From assembly GCF_000018325.1 (NCBI RefSeq), contig NC_009922.1, forward strand, positions 620,001 to 684,000: a stretch of 64,000 nt of DNA, written 5' to 3'. Under the pieces are notes generated by a model. The model had not been told where the DNA came from. It saw only the letters and a list, made by a program, of their open reading frames with translations, and did no database searches. The first letter of the stretch is position 1, and every line of letters starts with the position of its first letter. Both the position numbers and the translations under genes were made by a program. Of this stretch, positions 43,919 through 54,820 are shown in pieces. Source of the DNA: Alkaliphilus oremlandii OhILAs (GTDB lineage Bacteria; Bacillota; Clostridia; Peptostreptococcales; Natronincolaceae).

Positions 43919-44058
43919 TTTATATTAATCTTAAGGGGGCGCTCGAAGGGTGAGCGGCTTCTCGCGCAAAAGATAACCTTTTTGTGTTTGGAGAGATGGA
44001 TTACTTGAAAGATATGCAACGGAGGCAAATAGTAAGGGACAAGGTATTAAGAAAATGA

Positions 44059-44136
44059 ATCGGTTGAGGATATTGCAAGAGCCAGTTGGGATGTGAAGGT
44101 ATAGTTCTGACGGGCTTTTTTTATTTTCAGATTATA
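44059..44136 (+). repeat. 78-bp sequence repeated exactly at 47981-48058, with terminator
   Basis: All 78 bases are identical to the downstream copy. The first part codes for ESVEDIARASWDVKV before a TAG, apparently the C-terminal end of a lost gene. AGCC...GGGA pairs with TTCT...GGCT before a T run, which acts as its terminator (44080-44125). The segment begins with ATCGGTT, which also occurs in the tmrB-like gene at 43433-43439. Confidence 0.8.
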
Positions 44137-44138
44137 GT

Positions 44139-44194
44139 AAAAAAATACCCTGTCGATAGACTTTTTTACTTGTCTATTCGATAGGGTATTTTTT
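44139..44194. terminator. Long A/T-flanked hairpin, bidirectional terminator
   Basis: AAAAAATACCCT and CGATAGAC pair with GTCTAT..CGATAGGGTATTTTTT with one bulge. The A run before and T run after make it able to end transcripts in both directions. Confidence 0.7.
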
Positions 44195-44259
44195 AATAAA
44201 AGCACGGTCTTTTTTTATTGTATAGACTAAATATTATTTTGAGATAGGAGGATTAAAAC

Positions 44260-44405
44260 ATGGATATTACGATTAAACACCACAGTCATAAGAAGGAGGG
44301 GATAGAGGAAGTCCACTTTCCTTGTGGGAGGAGCTCACAGGGAAGGATGGAAATATTCAAATCGATGGCGAGACGATGAACAAATGGTGTAAGAGCCTAC
44401 TGTAG
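44260..44405 (+). pseudogene. Frameshifted small CDS
   Basis: ATG 44260 follows ATAGGAGG and codes MDITIKHHSHKKEGIEEVHF; the frame then goes on to an early stop. In another frame the sequence reads LWEELTGKDGNIQIDGETMN, then KWCKSLL and TAG at 44403. A single frameshift near 44315 would join them into a ~48-residue protein. The family is not recognised. It lies just beyond the 3' end of the HTH-PBP gene of the opposite strand. Confidence 0.4.
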
Positions 44406-44409
44406 AGGA

Positions 44410-45348
44410 CTATGTTTCGGCTATGATCCTACCCATGTCTTTTGTATCGTAACCGCCGATATTTCCAAATTCATTGCGAAAGGCATCGGAACGAATTATT
44501 TTGAGCAGGGTCTGAATTTCAAATGTATTCATATCCTCTTTACGTAACACGAGATCATATCTTTCCTTTTTCATGGCAATAAAGTCAATGTTATCGACCT
44601 GACATGCTATTTTTTCGTTACCTACTGCAACATCCGCTTCACCTCTGCTGACTGCACTGGCAACAGCCAAGTGAGAGCTTATTTCTCTGTTATAGCCCTT
44701 AATTGTACTTCCAAAAATACCAAGAAGCTTGAGATTTTCATCAAGAAGTACTCTTGAGCCTGCACCTTGTTCACGGTTAACCATAATGATATCATCTCTT
44801 TTGAAATCATCCCAACCGCTAATATTTTTCGGGTTCCCTTTGGCAACATAAAGCCCTTGCATACGACAGGTGAGGTGAATAATTACAGCAGGGATACCTG
44901 GTATAAGTCGCCGAACATATGGAACATTGTAGGTGTCGGTATCACTATCCCACATATGTGAAGCCGTTACATTCACTTTATTGCGGTATAAGGAAATTAG
45001 ACCGTCATAGCTGCCAATATAAGCCCGCAGAGCCGGGATGTTATGTAAGCGCATGTAGTTTGACAGCACGTCAAGAATCAAATCTTGTCCACAAATTATA
45101 AAACCGTCTGGTTTCTTTTCATTTCCCATGAGGCTAAATGTCCCATCAAGAACGGATGTTTTTTTTGCATTTTGGCTTTCTTTAGATTTAGATATATATT
45201 CTTTTACATCTTCCTCTGTAAAACGAACCTTACGCCCAACCTTATACGAATTTATTTCACCACGCCGAATTAAGTCATAAATCGTACTTTTGCTTACCTG
45301 TAAAAGATCTGCAACCTCTTGAGTTGAGAGAGCAGCTTTAGTGGACAT
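44410..45348 (-). CDS. HTH (excisionase/MerR-like) regulator with PBP-type ligand domain
   Basis: This 312-residue protein starts at ATG 45348 behind AAGGGGTGA. Residues 5-55 are an HTH_17 motif (LSTQEVADLLQVSKSTIYDLIRRGEINSYKVGRKVRFTEEDVKEYI). From about residue 80 comes a periplasmic-binding-protein fold like the PF12727 domain of molybdate-related regulators (GFIICGQDLILDVL, VTASHMWDSDTDTYN, QGLYVAKGNPKNISGWDDF, VNREQGAGSRVLLDENL). It probably senses a small anion or metabolite and controls the divergent AbrB-family transporter and GAPDH genes. Confidence 0.8.
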   Translation of the reverse strand: MSTKAALSTQEVADLLQVSKSTIYDLIRRGEINSYKVGRKVRFTEEDVKEYISKSKESQNAKKTSVLDGTFSLMGNEKKPDGFIICGQDLILDVLSNYMRLHNIPALRAYIGSYDGLISLYRNKVNVTASHMWDSDTDTYNVPYVRRLIPGIPAVIIHLTCRMQGLYVAKGNPKNISGWDDFKRDDIIMVNREQGAGSRVLLDENLKLLGIFGSTIKGYNREISSHLAVASAVSRGEADVAVGNEKIACQVDNIDFIAMKKERYDLVLRKEDMNTFEIQTLLKIIRSDAFRNEFGNIGGYDTKDMGRIIAET

Positions 45349-45433
45349 AAACTATTCACCCCTTAATCTTGATTTAATGTGCGAGAGTATATATAATTGT
45401 ATATAAAATGTTATTTATATCACTTTACATCCT

Positions 45434-45478
45434 ATTTCGTATTATATCACACATTTAAAAAGAAAACAAATACGAAAT
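45434..45478. promoter_or_regulatory. Spaced 10-bp inverted repeat between divergent genes
   Basis: ATTTCGTATT (45434-45443) and AATACGAAAT (45469-45478) are exact complements 25 bases apart, in the divergent promoter region of the HTH-PBP and transporter genes. This is the expected kind of place for the regulator's two half-sites or for DNA looping. Confidence 0.5.
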
Positions 45479-45512
45479 AACACGAAAAAACTTAGAAATG
45501 GAGGAGAGATAT

Positions 45513-46577
45513 TTGGATGAAATTATGTTTCTGTTGATTACCATACTTGTCGGAAGTATGTTCGGTGTAGCTGCGGTAAAAGTAAAAATTCCTGCCGGGC
45601 TCATGGTTGGAGCCATAGTCGGTGTTGCGGCATTTAATATCTTCTTTGATCTTGCCTATATGCCAAAGCAAACAACGCTGGTTGTTCAGATTGTTGCCGG
45701 TGCTTTTATTGGCTGTTCTATGGAGAAAAGTGACTTAAGGCGCCTGCCAAAGATAATTAAACCAGCAGCAATTATGCTGAGCTCCTTAATAATCTTAAAT
45801 TTAACGGCTGGTTTTTTGATTTACTTCCTCAGTCCGCTGGATTTAGTGACATCCCTTATGTCAGTGGTACCCGGAGGCGTAAGTGATACGCCAATTATTG
45901 CGGCTGTCATGGGAGCAGACGGACCGAAGGTAGCCGTTATGCAGCTGGTTCGACAGATTCTTGGAATTGGTGTTTTTCCAGCTCTAATTTTCGTCTACGA
46001 TCATAAGTGCAGAAAGCATGGTATCGAAAACGAAAGGGGAGCATTCATTGAAAAACGCCAAAAGTCAAAAACAAAATCATGGCGTGCATTTTTATGTACA
46101 GTGGTTGTTGCCGCACTTTTCGGTATCCTTGGCAAAATATCCGGTATAACAGCAGGCACCTTCACTTTCGCTATCCTTTCTGTATTAATTCTTAAATTAG
46201 TATTTGATTTTGCCTACATTCCAAAATGGCTCAAAAAATGTGCACAGGTTTTAAGTGGAAGCTATCTTGGAAGTACTATTGTCTTGAATGATGTTCTGAC
46301 ATTACGATATTTGCTGGTACCTCTTTGTATCATTGTGCTGGGCTATGCAGCAAACTGTTTTGTTACCGGAAAGATTATTAGCAAAACCTGTGGTTTTACC
46401 AGGAAAGAAGCCATGCTCATTACTACACCAGCGGGAGCGTCCGACATGGCGCTGATTTCAAACGATTTAGGTGTAGAAAATACAGACATCATTATCTTAC
46501 AGGTTCTGAGGGCTGTTATTGTAATGTCATTATTTCCTCAAATCATTAATCTGATTTTACATATCATTGGAGCTTAG
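45513..46577 (+). CDS. AbrB-family (PF05145) membrane transporter
   Basis: This membrane protein of about 354 residues starts at TTG 45513, six bases after GGAGGAG; an in-frame ATG at 45498 overlaps that site. Two similar halves are seen, each with about five segments and a conserved GG(V/A)SD: MSVVPGGVSDTPIIAAVMG in the first and LITTPAGASDMALISNDLG in the second. The family is annotated as putative ammonia monooxygenase or AbrB; evidence elsewhere suggests transport. It is divergent from the HTH-PBP regulator. Confidence 0.8.
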   Translation: MDEIMFLLITILVGSMFGVAAVKVKIPAGLMVGAIVGVAAFNIFFDLAYMPKQTTLVVQIVAGAFIGCSMEKSDLRRLPKIIKPAAIMLSSLIILNLTAGFLIYFLSPLDLVTSLMSVVPGGVSDTPIIAAVMGADGPKVAVMQLVRQILGIGVFPALIFVYDHKCRKHGIENERGAFIEKRQKSKTKSWRAFLCTVVVAALFGILGKISGITAGTFTFAILSVLILKLVFDFAYIPKWLKKCAQVLSGSYLGSTIVLNDVLTLRYLLVPLCIIVLGYAANCFVTGKIISKTCGFTRKEAMLITTPAGASDMALISNDLGVENTDIIILQVLRAVIVMSLFPQIINLILHIIGA

Positions 46578-46698
46578 CGAAACCTTGTTCCTATGACTTA
46601 CAATTGAAAACAGAAAAGGAATTAGTTTTTAAGGATAAACCATCACTTGGAAGGATCTGTAAAAGCTTTGTTAAAAAACCCAAATAGTAACATTATGC

Positions 46699-46746
46699 GC
46701 TCCTGTAATATAAGGGTGAGTATATAATATTGGAGCATAACAGGAG
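46699..46746 (+). promoter_or_regulatory. Two competing hairpins before the GAPDH gene
   Basis: GCTCC plus AATAT (46699-46711) can pair with ATATT plus GGAGC (46727-46736), while CTCCTGT (46700-46706) can pair with ACAGGAG (46740-46746), which is the ribosome site. The two use the same bases and exclude each other. A TATAAT at 46723-46728 may be the promoter instead, which would make this a DNA operator. Confidence 0.3.
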
Positions 46747-46755
46747 GTAATAATT

Positions 46756-47769
46756 ATGTCAATAAGAGTTGCAATTAATGGTTTAGGACGTATTGGACGG
46801 CTTGCTCTTAGGCAACTGTTTGATATGGATGATTTTAAAATCGTCGCAATTAATGATCTAGCTACACCGGAAATGCTGGCCTATCTTTTAAAATACGATT
46901 CAACCCAAGGTACCTATAAATATGCTGATACAGTCCAGTACGGCGAGAATTATATTGTTGTTGATGGAGTGAAAATCTCTCTTTATAAGGAATCGGATGC
47001 TTCAAAGCTTCCGTGGGAGGAGCTTTCAATAGATATTGTATTAGAATGCTCAGGGGCATATCTTTCAAGAGAAAAGTCTCAAGCACATATCGAAGCAGGA
47101 GCCAAAAATGTTGTAATATCAGCTCCTGCGGGGGCTGACATCCCTACAATAGTTTATGGTGTAAACGAGGATATACTGAAGCCGGAGGACCATATTGTTT
47201 CAGCGGCTTCATGTTCTACAAATGCACTTGCACCTATGGTAAAAGCGTTAAATGATTATACGTCCATTCTAAGTGGTATTATGACTGTAATTCATGGATA
47301 CACGGCTACACAAATGCTACAAGACGGTCCACAGCGAAAGGGAAATCTTAGACGTTCCCGTGCTGCGGCTATCAATATTATTCCTACTACTGCAGAGGCA
47401 GCAGCGGCTGTTGGGCGTGTCATACCGTCTTTAAATGGTAAACTTAGCGGTTCTGCTGTTCGAGTGCCAGTACCCACGGGATGCCTTATTACACTTGCAG
47501 CAGTGGTTTCAGGGAAAGAACTGACCGTTGAGAAAATAAATATGGCAATGAAAGCAGCTGCTTCGGACACCTTTGGTTACACTGAAGAAGAATACGTCTC
47601 CTCAGACATTATAGGAATTACATATGCCGCACTTTTTGATGCTTCTCAAACTCTTGTAAATAAAGTCAACGAAAGTGAATTTGAAGTTAGAGTTGGTGCT
47701 TGGTTTGATAATGAAAATTCCTTCGTAAGCCAAATGATTCGGACCACAAAATATCTATCTCACATCTAA
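46756..47769 (+). CDS. Divergent glyceraldehyde-3-phosphate dehydrogenase
   Basis: This 337-residue protein starts at ATG 46756 behind CAGGAGG. VAINGLGRIGRLALRQL is the NAD-binding start, SAASCSTNALAP holds the catalytic Cys, and GAWFDNENSFVSQM ends the family pattern. Against usual type I enzymes the catalytic His loop reads VIHGYTATQ in place of HSYTNDQ or HAYTGDQ, and the phosphate loop reads PTTAEAAAAVG where TTGAAKAVG is normal (Gly to Ala, then Glu). It lies away from pgk/tpi, beside a regulator and transporter. It may use another phosphorylated or free aldehyde. Confidence 0.8.
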   Translation: MSIRVAINGLGRIGRLALRQLFDMDDFKIVAINDLATPEMLAYLLKYDSTQGTYKYADTVQYGENYIVVDGVKISLYKESDASKLPWEELSIDIVLECSGAYLSREKSQAHIEAGAKNVVISAPAGADIPTIVYGVNEDILKPEDHIVSAASCSTNALAPMVKALNDYTSILSGIMTVIHGYTATQMLQDGPQRKGNLRRSRAAAINIIPTTAEAAAAVGRVIPSLNGKLSGSAVRVPVPTGCLITLAAVVSGKELTVEKINMAMKAAASDTFGYTEEEYVSSDIIGITYAALFDASQTLVNKVNESEFEVRVGAWFDNENSFVSQMIRTTKYLSHI

Positions 47770-47807
47770 GATAAGCAAATAATCCCTGTTTTTTAAACTA
47801 AGTAGAA

Positions 47808-47838
47808 AAAAGCAATCAATGCTTTGTTGATTGCTTTT
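47808..47838 (+). terminator. Terminator after the GAPDH gene
   Basis: AAAAAGCAATCAA pairs with TTGATTGCTTTT around a short loop. Confidence 0.75.
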
Positions 47839-47890
47839 GCTGCGCTTAAGATGAATGTTAATGATCAATAGAAATCCAGATTGTTTTTGT

Positions 47891-48058
47891 ATAAACGGAG
47901 CATTTGGTTCGGGTAAGACAACATGTACTTATGAATTAAACAAAAGATTTTCTAATTCTTTTGTTTACGATCCTGAAAATATCGGTTGAGGATATTGCAA
48001 GAGCCAGTTGGGATGTGAAGGTATAGTTCTGACGGGCTTTTTTTATTTTCAGATTATA
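47891..48058 (+). pseudogene. Deleted duplicate of tmrB and its downstream region
   Basis: 47891-47987 matches 43343-43439 at about 92 of 97 bases and codes the P-loop region of the TmrB-like protein. It then jumps at ATCGGTT to a sequence identical to 44059-44136 (47981-48058). The junction is a 7-bp stretch (ATCGGTT) found at both original sites, so the ~620 bases between were lost by microhomology deletion after duplication. The reading frame stops right at the joint. Confidence 0.85.
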
Positions 48059-48163
48059 ATAAAAGATAGTGAATTATTTGTATGGGTATTGTATAATAGA
48101 ATTAATTTTCTAAAAATTTCCTTTTGCACATTTATAAATTAATTTATTAGGGAGTGAGCTGAG

Positions 48164-48604
48164 GTGAAAATTATCAAAAAAACGAAAGCAGGACTAACTC
48201 TCATAGAACTTATAGTTTCTATAGCTATAATTGGGATGATAGTTGTCGCATTTATGCCTTTATTTGTCATGTCATCGAAAACTAACAATAGATCAGAAAC
48301 TATACTTGATTCTACATATCTTGGAAAAGATGTTATGGAATTAGTATATAATTTAAGTAAAACCGTTCCCTATAATGAATTAAAGAATAAGTTGGTAAGT
48401 GAAAAAGGCTATACAGAACTATCCAGTAATACCTACCTCTATGAATATGAAGACAAAAAATGCTTGTATATCAGCTTTACTGAAAGTGAAAATTTAATAA
48501 AGGTAGTTACGAAAATATATAAAGATAAAAGTATGAACCAACTAGAGGTGCAATACGAGTCGCTATATTCTTGGATTGGAAGGGGTATTTTAAGTGAAGA
48601 GTAA
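48164..48604 (+). CDS. Type IV pilin-like protein (prepilin) 1
   Basis: This 146-residue protein starts at GTG 48164, behind AGGGAG. The N-terminus MKIIKKTKAGLTLIELIVSI has a prepilin cleavage site after Gly10 and Glu at position +5 of the mature chain, followed by a hydrophobic helix (about 11-33). The rest is short and unrecognised, like a minor pilin or PulG/PilV-type subunit. The next gene overlaps by 11 bases. No prepilin peptidase, ATPase or PilC platform gene is nearby. Confidence 0.85.
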   Translation: MKIIKKTKAGLTLIELIVSIAIIGMIVVAFMPLFVMSSKTNNRSETILDSTYLGKDVMELVYNLSKTVPYNELKNKLVSEKGYTELSSNTYLYEYEDKKCLYISFTESENLIKVVTKIYKDKSMNQLEVQYESLYSWIGRGILSEE

Positions 48605-49001
48605 TAGAGGGTTTACTTTGATAGAGTTAGCAATAGTTTTAGGATTAGCAGGGATCGTATTATCAATGATTTTTTCACCGATCATATTTTCATTCCAAAA
48701 CTTTGGGATTCAAAATGAAAAAGCAAACATAACATCAAATTTAAGAGCTACCATGGACCATTTAACGAGGCAAATAAGAAAGGCCAGTGAAGTTGAAGTC
48801 GTTAATGACAATGCCATTAAGATTGATTCTAAGGTTTACAAGATTCAAGACAGAAATCTTGTTAAGGATGATAGTATACTTATAGAGGGTGTTGATGAAT
48901 TAATTATACGGAAAGATAAGAATAGAATGGAAATAAAAGTAGTAATCAGGGATCGTAAAAACAAAGAACATAGTCTTTCATCAACTATCAATATGCGGTA
49001 A
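48594..49001 (+). CDS. Type IV pilin-like protein (prepilin) 2
   Basis: This 135-residue protein starts at GTG 48594 within the end of the preceding gene. MKSNRGFTLIELAIVLGLAG is a perfect prepilin motif: cleavage after Gly6, Phe1 and Glu5 in the mature chain. The globular part (RATMDHLTRQIRKASEVEVV, then TINMR at the end) is similar to PilW/GspJ-type minor pilins. The gene is translationally coupled with the one before and followed by a third pilin-like gene at 49015. Confidence 0.85.
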   Translation: MKSNRGFTLIELAIVLGLAGIVLSMIFSPIIFSFQNFGIQNEKANITSNLRATMDHLTRQIRKASEVEVVNDNAIKIDSKVYKIQDRNLVKDDSILIEGVDELIIRKDKNRMEIKVVIRDRKNKEHSLSSTINMR

Positions 49002-49014
49002 GGAGATGGGTATT

Positions 49015-50412
49015 GTGATAAAGAGAAGAGTGAAAGAAAAAAAAGGTTTTGCTTTGATTATTACACTTTTAAGCCTAGCATTAATATCAATTCTGGGACT
49101 TGTCCTAATGAGAGTTGCAACATCTAATTTCAAGATGACAAAAATAGACAGTAGAAGTCAAGGTGCTTATTATATTGCAGAAGCTGGAATAAGCTATATG
49201 ATTGATCAATTCAATACAGAGGTGCATGAAAATGAAAGCAAGTATAAAACTAGCACAGCGTTTTTTCAACATATTGAAAATCAATTTACAAAAGCTGCAA
49301 GTACTCTAGATAATTTCGAGAAAAATAATGGAGAGCAACCCAAAGCTTTTATTACAGTAAGTCAGGTAGGCACAAATGAAGATAGGAGAGATTATAAGAT
49401 ACAATCTGTAGGGAAAATTGGAGATAGTACGAGAACCGTTGGTGCGATTCTATCAATAAGCTGGAATCAAGAGGAAAAAAATGAAATAATAGAAGAATTA
49501 ATATTTTATGCAAAAAATTTTAGCTTTAAGGGTTCATCAGTAAATGCGCCTACAGGAAGTATCGTCATGGATGGTATACAAACACATAGCTTAAATGGGG
49601 GTTCAGCATTAAACATAAGCAATATGTATTTTAATGGTCCTGTGAAGATGGATGGGGGTTCAGCATCTTTTGGAAGCAAAGATAATCCAGGAAATATATA
49701 TGTCAATGGTAATCTAGAGTTTTGGAATGGTACAAGAGATGTATACGGTGACATAAGAGTAAATGGAAAGTTTAGGTTAAAAGATGCCAAAATCTATGGA
49801 AACGTGTATGTAAATGGCGATTTAGAATTAGAGTGGATCCCTGAAATTCATCAAAACATATATTATACAGGCAAATTAATTGCACCTGCAAATTACAATA
49901 CATCGGTACTAAACAAATGTATAAAGGTAGAGAGTGTGGATAATTTTAAAATACCAATAGTGGATTATAGCTTAAGAGAAGATCGTTGGTATATAGATAA
50001 TGGATATGTTGTAAAAGGTAATGAAACAGGAACCATTCCACATGGTGCTAAAATGCTGGTGAATAACTACAAAAATACTAACTGGCAAAACATAACGGGA
50101 CAAGTGGTTCTTATTAGTAAGGGAGATATCATATTGAGGGGTGGCAATGGATTTACAGGTGCTTTAATTGCCCCTAATGGGAGAGTTGAATATTCAGGAG
50201 ATGGAACTTTTAATGGTGTTATAATATCTAAAAATGAAATTACTTTGCCTAAGGGAGGCAATTATTTTAACTTTAAAGGTTTAAGTGAAATTTTTGGGAA
50301 GGATATTCCAGTAATAGCCAGCGGCAATGTAGGTAATGGAAACGGCGGGGGCGGCTCAACAACTTCACAAAGTGTAAAGGTTACTATAAAATCAAATATT
50401 AAAGAAGAGTGA
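49015..50412 (+). CDS. PilX/GspK-like pilin with beta-helical, bactofilin-like body
   Basis: This 465-residue protein starts at GTG 49015, nine bases after AAGGAG; ATG 49006 is adjacent to that site. MIKRRVKEKKGFALIITLLS is pilin-like but lacks Glu5, as in GspK/PilX proteins. Residues 40-165 form a PilX-type domain with SQGAYYIAEAG. From about 165 on are short repeating strands (NMYFNGPVKMDGG, GNIYVNGNLEF, GDIRVNGKFRL, GNVYVNGDLEL; later GALIAPNGRVEYSGDGTFNG), typical of a bactofilin-type beta-helix. A Gly-rich tail ends the chain. It is likely a tip or adhesin pilin. Confidence 0.8.
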   Translation: MIKRRVKEKKGFALIITLLSLALISILGLVLMRVATSNFKMTKIDSRSQGAYYIAEAGISYMIDQFNTEVHENESKYKTSTAFFQHIENQFTKAASTLDNFEKNNGEQPKAFITVSQVGTNEDRRDYKIQSVGKIGDSTRTVGAILSISWNQEEKNEIIEELIFYAKNFSFKGSSVNAPTGSIVMDGIQTHSLNGGSALNISNMYFNGPVKMDGGSASFGSKDNPGNIYVNGNLEFWNGTRDVYGDIRVNGKFRLKDAKIYGNVYVNGDLELEWIPEIHQNIYYTGKLIAPANYNTSVLNKCIKVESVDNFKIPIVDYSLREDRWYIDNGYVVKGNETGTIPHGAKMLVNNYKNTNWQNITGQVVLISKGDIILRGGNGFTGALIAPNGRVEYSGDGTFNGVIISKNEITLPKGGNYFNFKGLSEIFGKDIPVIASGNVGNGNGGGGSTTSQSVKVTIKSNIKEE

Positions 50413-50591
50413 TATGATGCTTTGAAGTATATAAGGGTTTTTTAAAAACGCACTTTGGCTAAAGAGGGGCTTAGAGGACTACCTTTCCACAAAACGCCTT
50501 ACTTCTGTGTATGCTTATCATACTTTTACCCCAACCCACGTGGAGACAGTGGTTATTGTCAAAATCAAATAAATATAGAGGAGCGCTTTTT

Positions 50592-50879
50592 ATGGAATTC
50601 AGTTTAATTCTAGCTGTTATATCAATAACTTCAATTTTAGTAGCTTGTCTATTGAATCACATATTTAAGAAAAAAAGGTATATCAAGTATATTCCCATAA
50701 TAATAATATTTCCTTTTATGCTATACAATTTCATTACCATGTACAGTGCTCCATCTGAAGGCTTTCAGGCGTTAGGAAAATTTGTAATGGGTCTACTATT
50801 GCTATTTGCAAGTATACCTGCTCTTATATGCTCAATTACTTTTGATATCCTTCATAAAAAAAGAATTAAGAAGGATTAA
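50592..50879 (+). CDS. Small membrane protein, unknown
   Basis: This 95-residue protein starts at ATG 50592 behind AGAGGAGC. Three hydrophobic segments are seen (about 4-23, 32-50, 63-86), with basic ends (KKKRYIKY, HKKRIKKD). No family is recognised. It lies 179 bases after the pilin genes, and the gap shows nothing else. A terminator follows at 50942. Confidence 0.6.
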   Translation: MEFSLILAVISITSILVACLLNHIFKKKRYIKYIPIIIIFPFMLYNFITMYSAPSEGFQALGKFVMGLLLLFASIPALICSITFDILHKKRIKKD

Positions 50880-50941
50880 ATACGATGTTTTATAGATAAA
50901 ATTGCAGTCAAAGGTGTCAATAAAACGGAAGCTACTCAATA

Positions 50942-50992
50942 CAACCTCTTTCTCTAGGATAGAAATTACTGAGAAAGAGGTTGCTCTTTTTA
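50942..50992 (+). terminator. Terminator downstream of the small membrane protein gene
   Basis: CAACCTCTTTCTC (50942-50954) pairs exactly with GAGAAAGAGGTTG (50971-50983), followed by CTCTTTTTA. Confidence 0.75.
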
Positions 50993-51109
50993 CGCCAAAG
51001 CTTCATATTCCAAAAACGTGATTTGGCTTTTACCATGATTAAAATTCCCATAGGATATATTTTCTATGAAAACTTGGATGCTTCATTCTATGAAAGCGTA
51101 TTTCTACTG

Positions 51110-54139
<3,030 letters not shown>

Positions 54140-54212
54140 AACGATCACCTCCAACCAAAGATATATTCTGATCCTATTCTATGTAGAGCACAATCCATCG
54201 TTTTTTTCATAA

Positions 54213-54239
54213 AAGGATGTGCAGTGTATGCACATCCTT
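54213..54239. terminator. Hairpin between the two DUF4183 genes
   Basis: AAGGATGTGC (54213-54222) pairs with GCACATCCTT (54230-54239); T runs occur on both sides, the minus-strand one (TTTT) after the 54251 gene. Confidence 0.65.
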
Positions 54240-54250
54240 AAATTTTTCAA

Positions 54251-54631
54251 TTAAGTTGTTACTGTAGTGGTAGAATCAGAATCTGGAACGAAGTTGTTGA
54301 CTACTAAAGTAATCGGTGTACCAACTAGAATTGAATCAGCATTCGTAATAACAACTTCAGAACCATCGACACTGACTGTATATAGACTGGATTGCTGTAA
54401 TACGCCATTTATAAATAACAGGTAGTATCCATTGTTTGCAGCTGCGGTGGTAAGATTACCTGTTACAGCAGTACCTTCACTATCGGTAAATAGCGTAGAT
54501 GGAATGGTAACAGTACTACCAGATCTTTCGGTTTCACTGAGCTCGTAGAAGTAGTTTTCAACTTCAGGATGGATGTCTGTATCTGTTGTAGTAACAGCAT
54601 CAACTACAAGCTTGAATAATTTGGTTGCCAT
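54251..54631 (-). CDS. DUF4183 domain protein
   Basis: This 126-residue protein starts at ATG 54631 behind AAAGGAGG. It contains one DUF4183 module (ENYFYELSETERSGSTVTIPSTLF, then [19 protein letters not shown] and GTPITLVVNNF), the same 'LFINGVLQ..(N)Y' core as the large protein downstream on the same strand. The Ser/Thr-rich tail has no signal peptide. It probably forms a pair with the large protein in the spore coat or exosporium. Confidence 0.75.
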   Translation of the reverse strand: MATKLFKLVVDAVTTTDTDIHPEVENYFYELSETERSGSTVTIPSTLFTDSEGTAVTGNLTTAAANNGYYLLFINGVLQQSSLYTVSVDGSEVVITNADSILVGTPITLVVNNFVPDSDSTTTVTT

Positions 54632-54756
54632 TAATTTGTCCTCCTTTCTGTTTATAGTTTATTATATTAGCCAGATTGCCAATAGGTTCCCTGTCGGCAA
54701 ATATTATTGATCGACTGAGTAATCCATCGGTAATCGATCAAATTGGATTGGAAGTA

Positions 54757-54765
54757 TGGTATAAT
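54757..54765 (+). promoter_or_regulatory. Extended -10 promoter of the kdpD-like gene
   Basis: TGGTATAAT fits the TGnTATAAT extended -10; no good -35 is present. It lies about 55 bases before the TTG start of the kinase gene. Confidence 0.45.
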
Positions 54766-54820
54766 ATAGGATAGAAAACTCAAAAAAATAATTCAATGTA
54801 AAAGTATAGGGTGGATTCAA

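Noticed and set aside
43990..44060. 20-codon ORF starting MDYLKDMQRRQ
   Set aside because: Very short, weak ribosome site, and lies in a region of gene remains.
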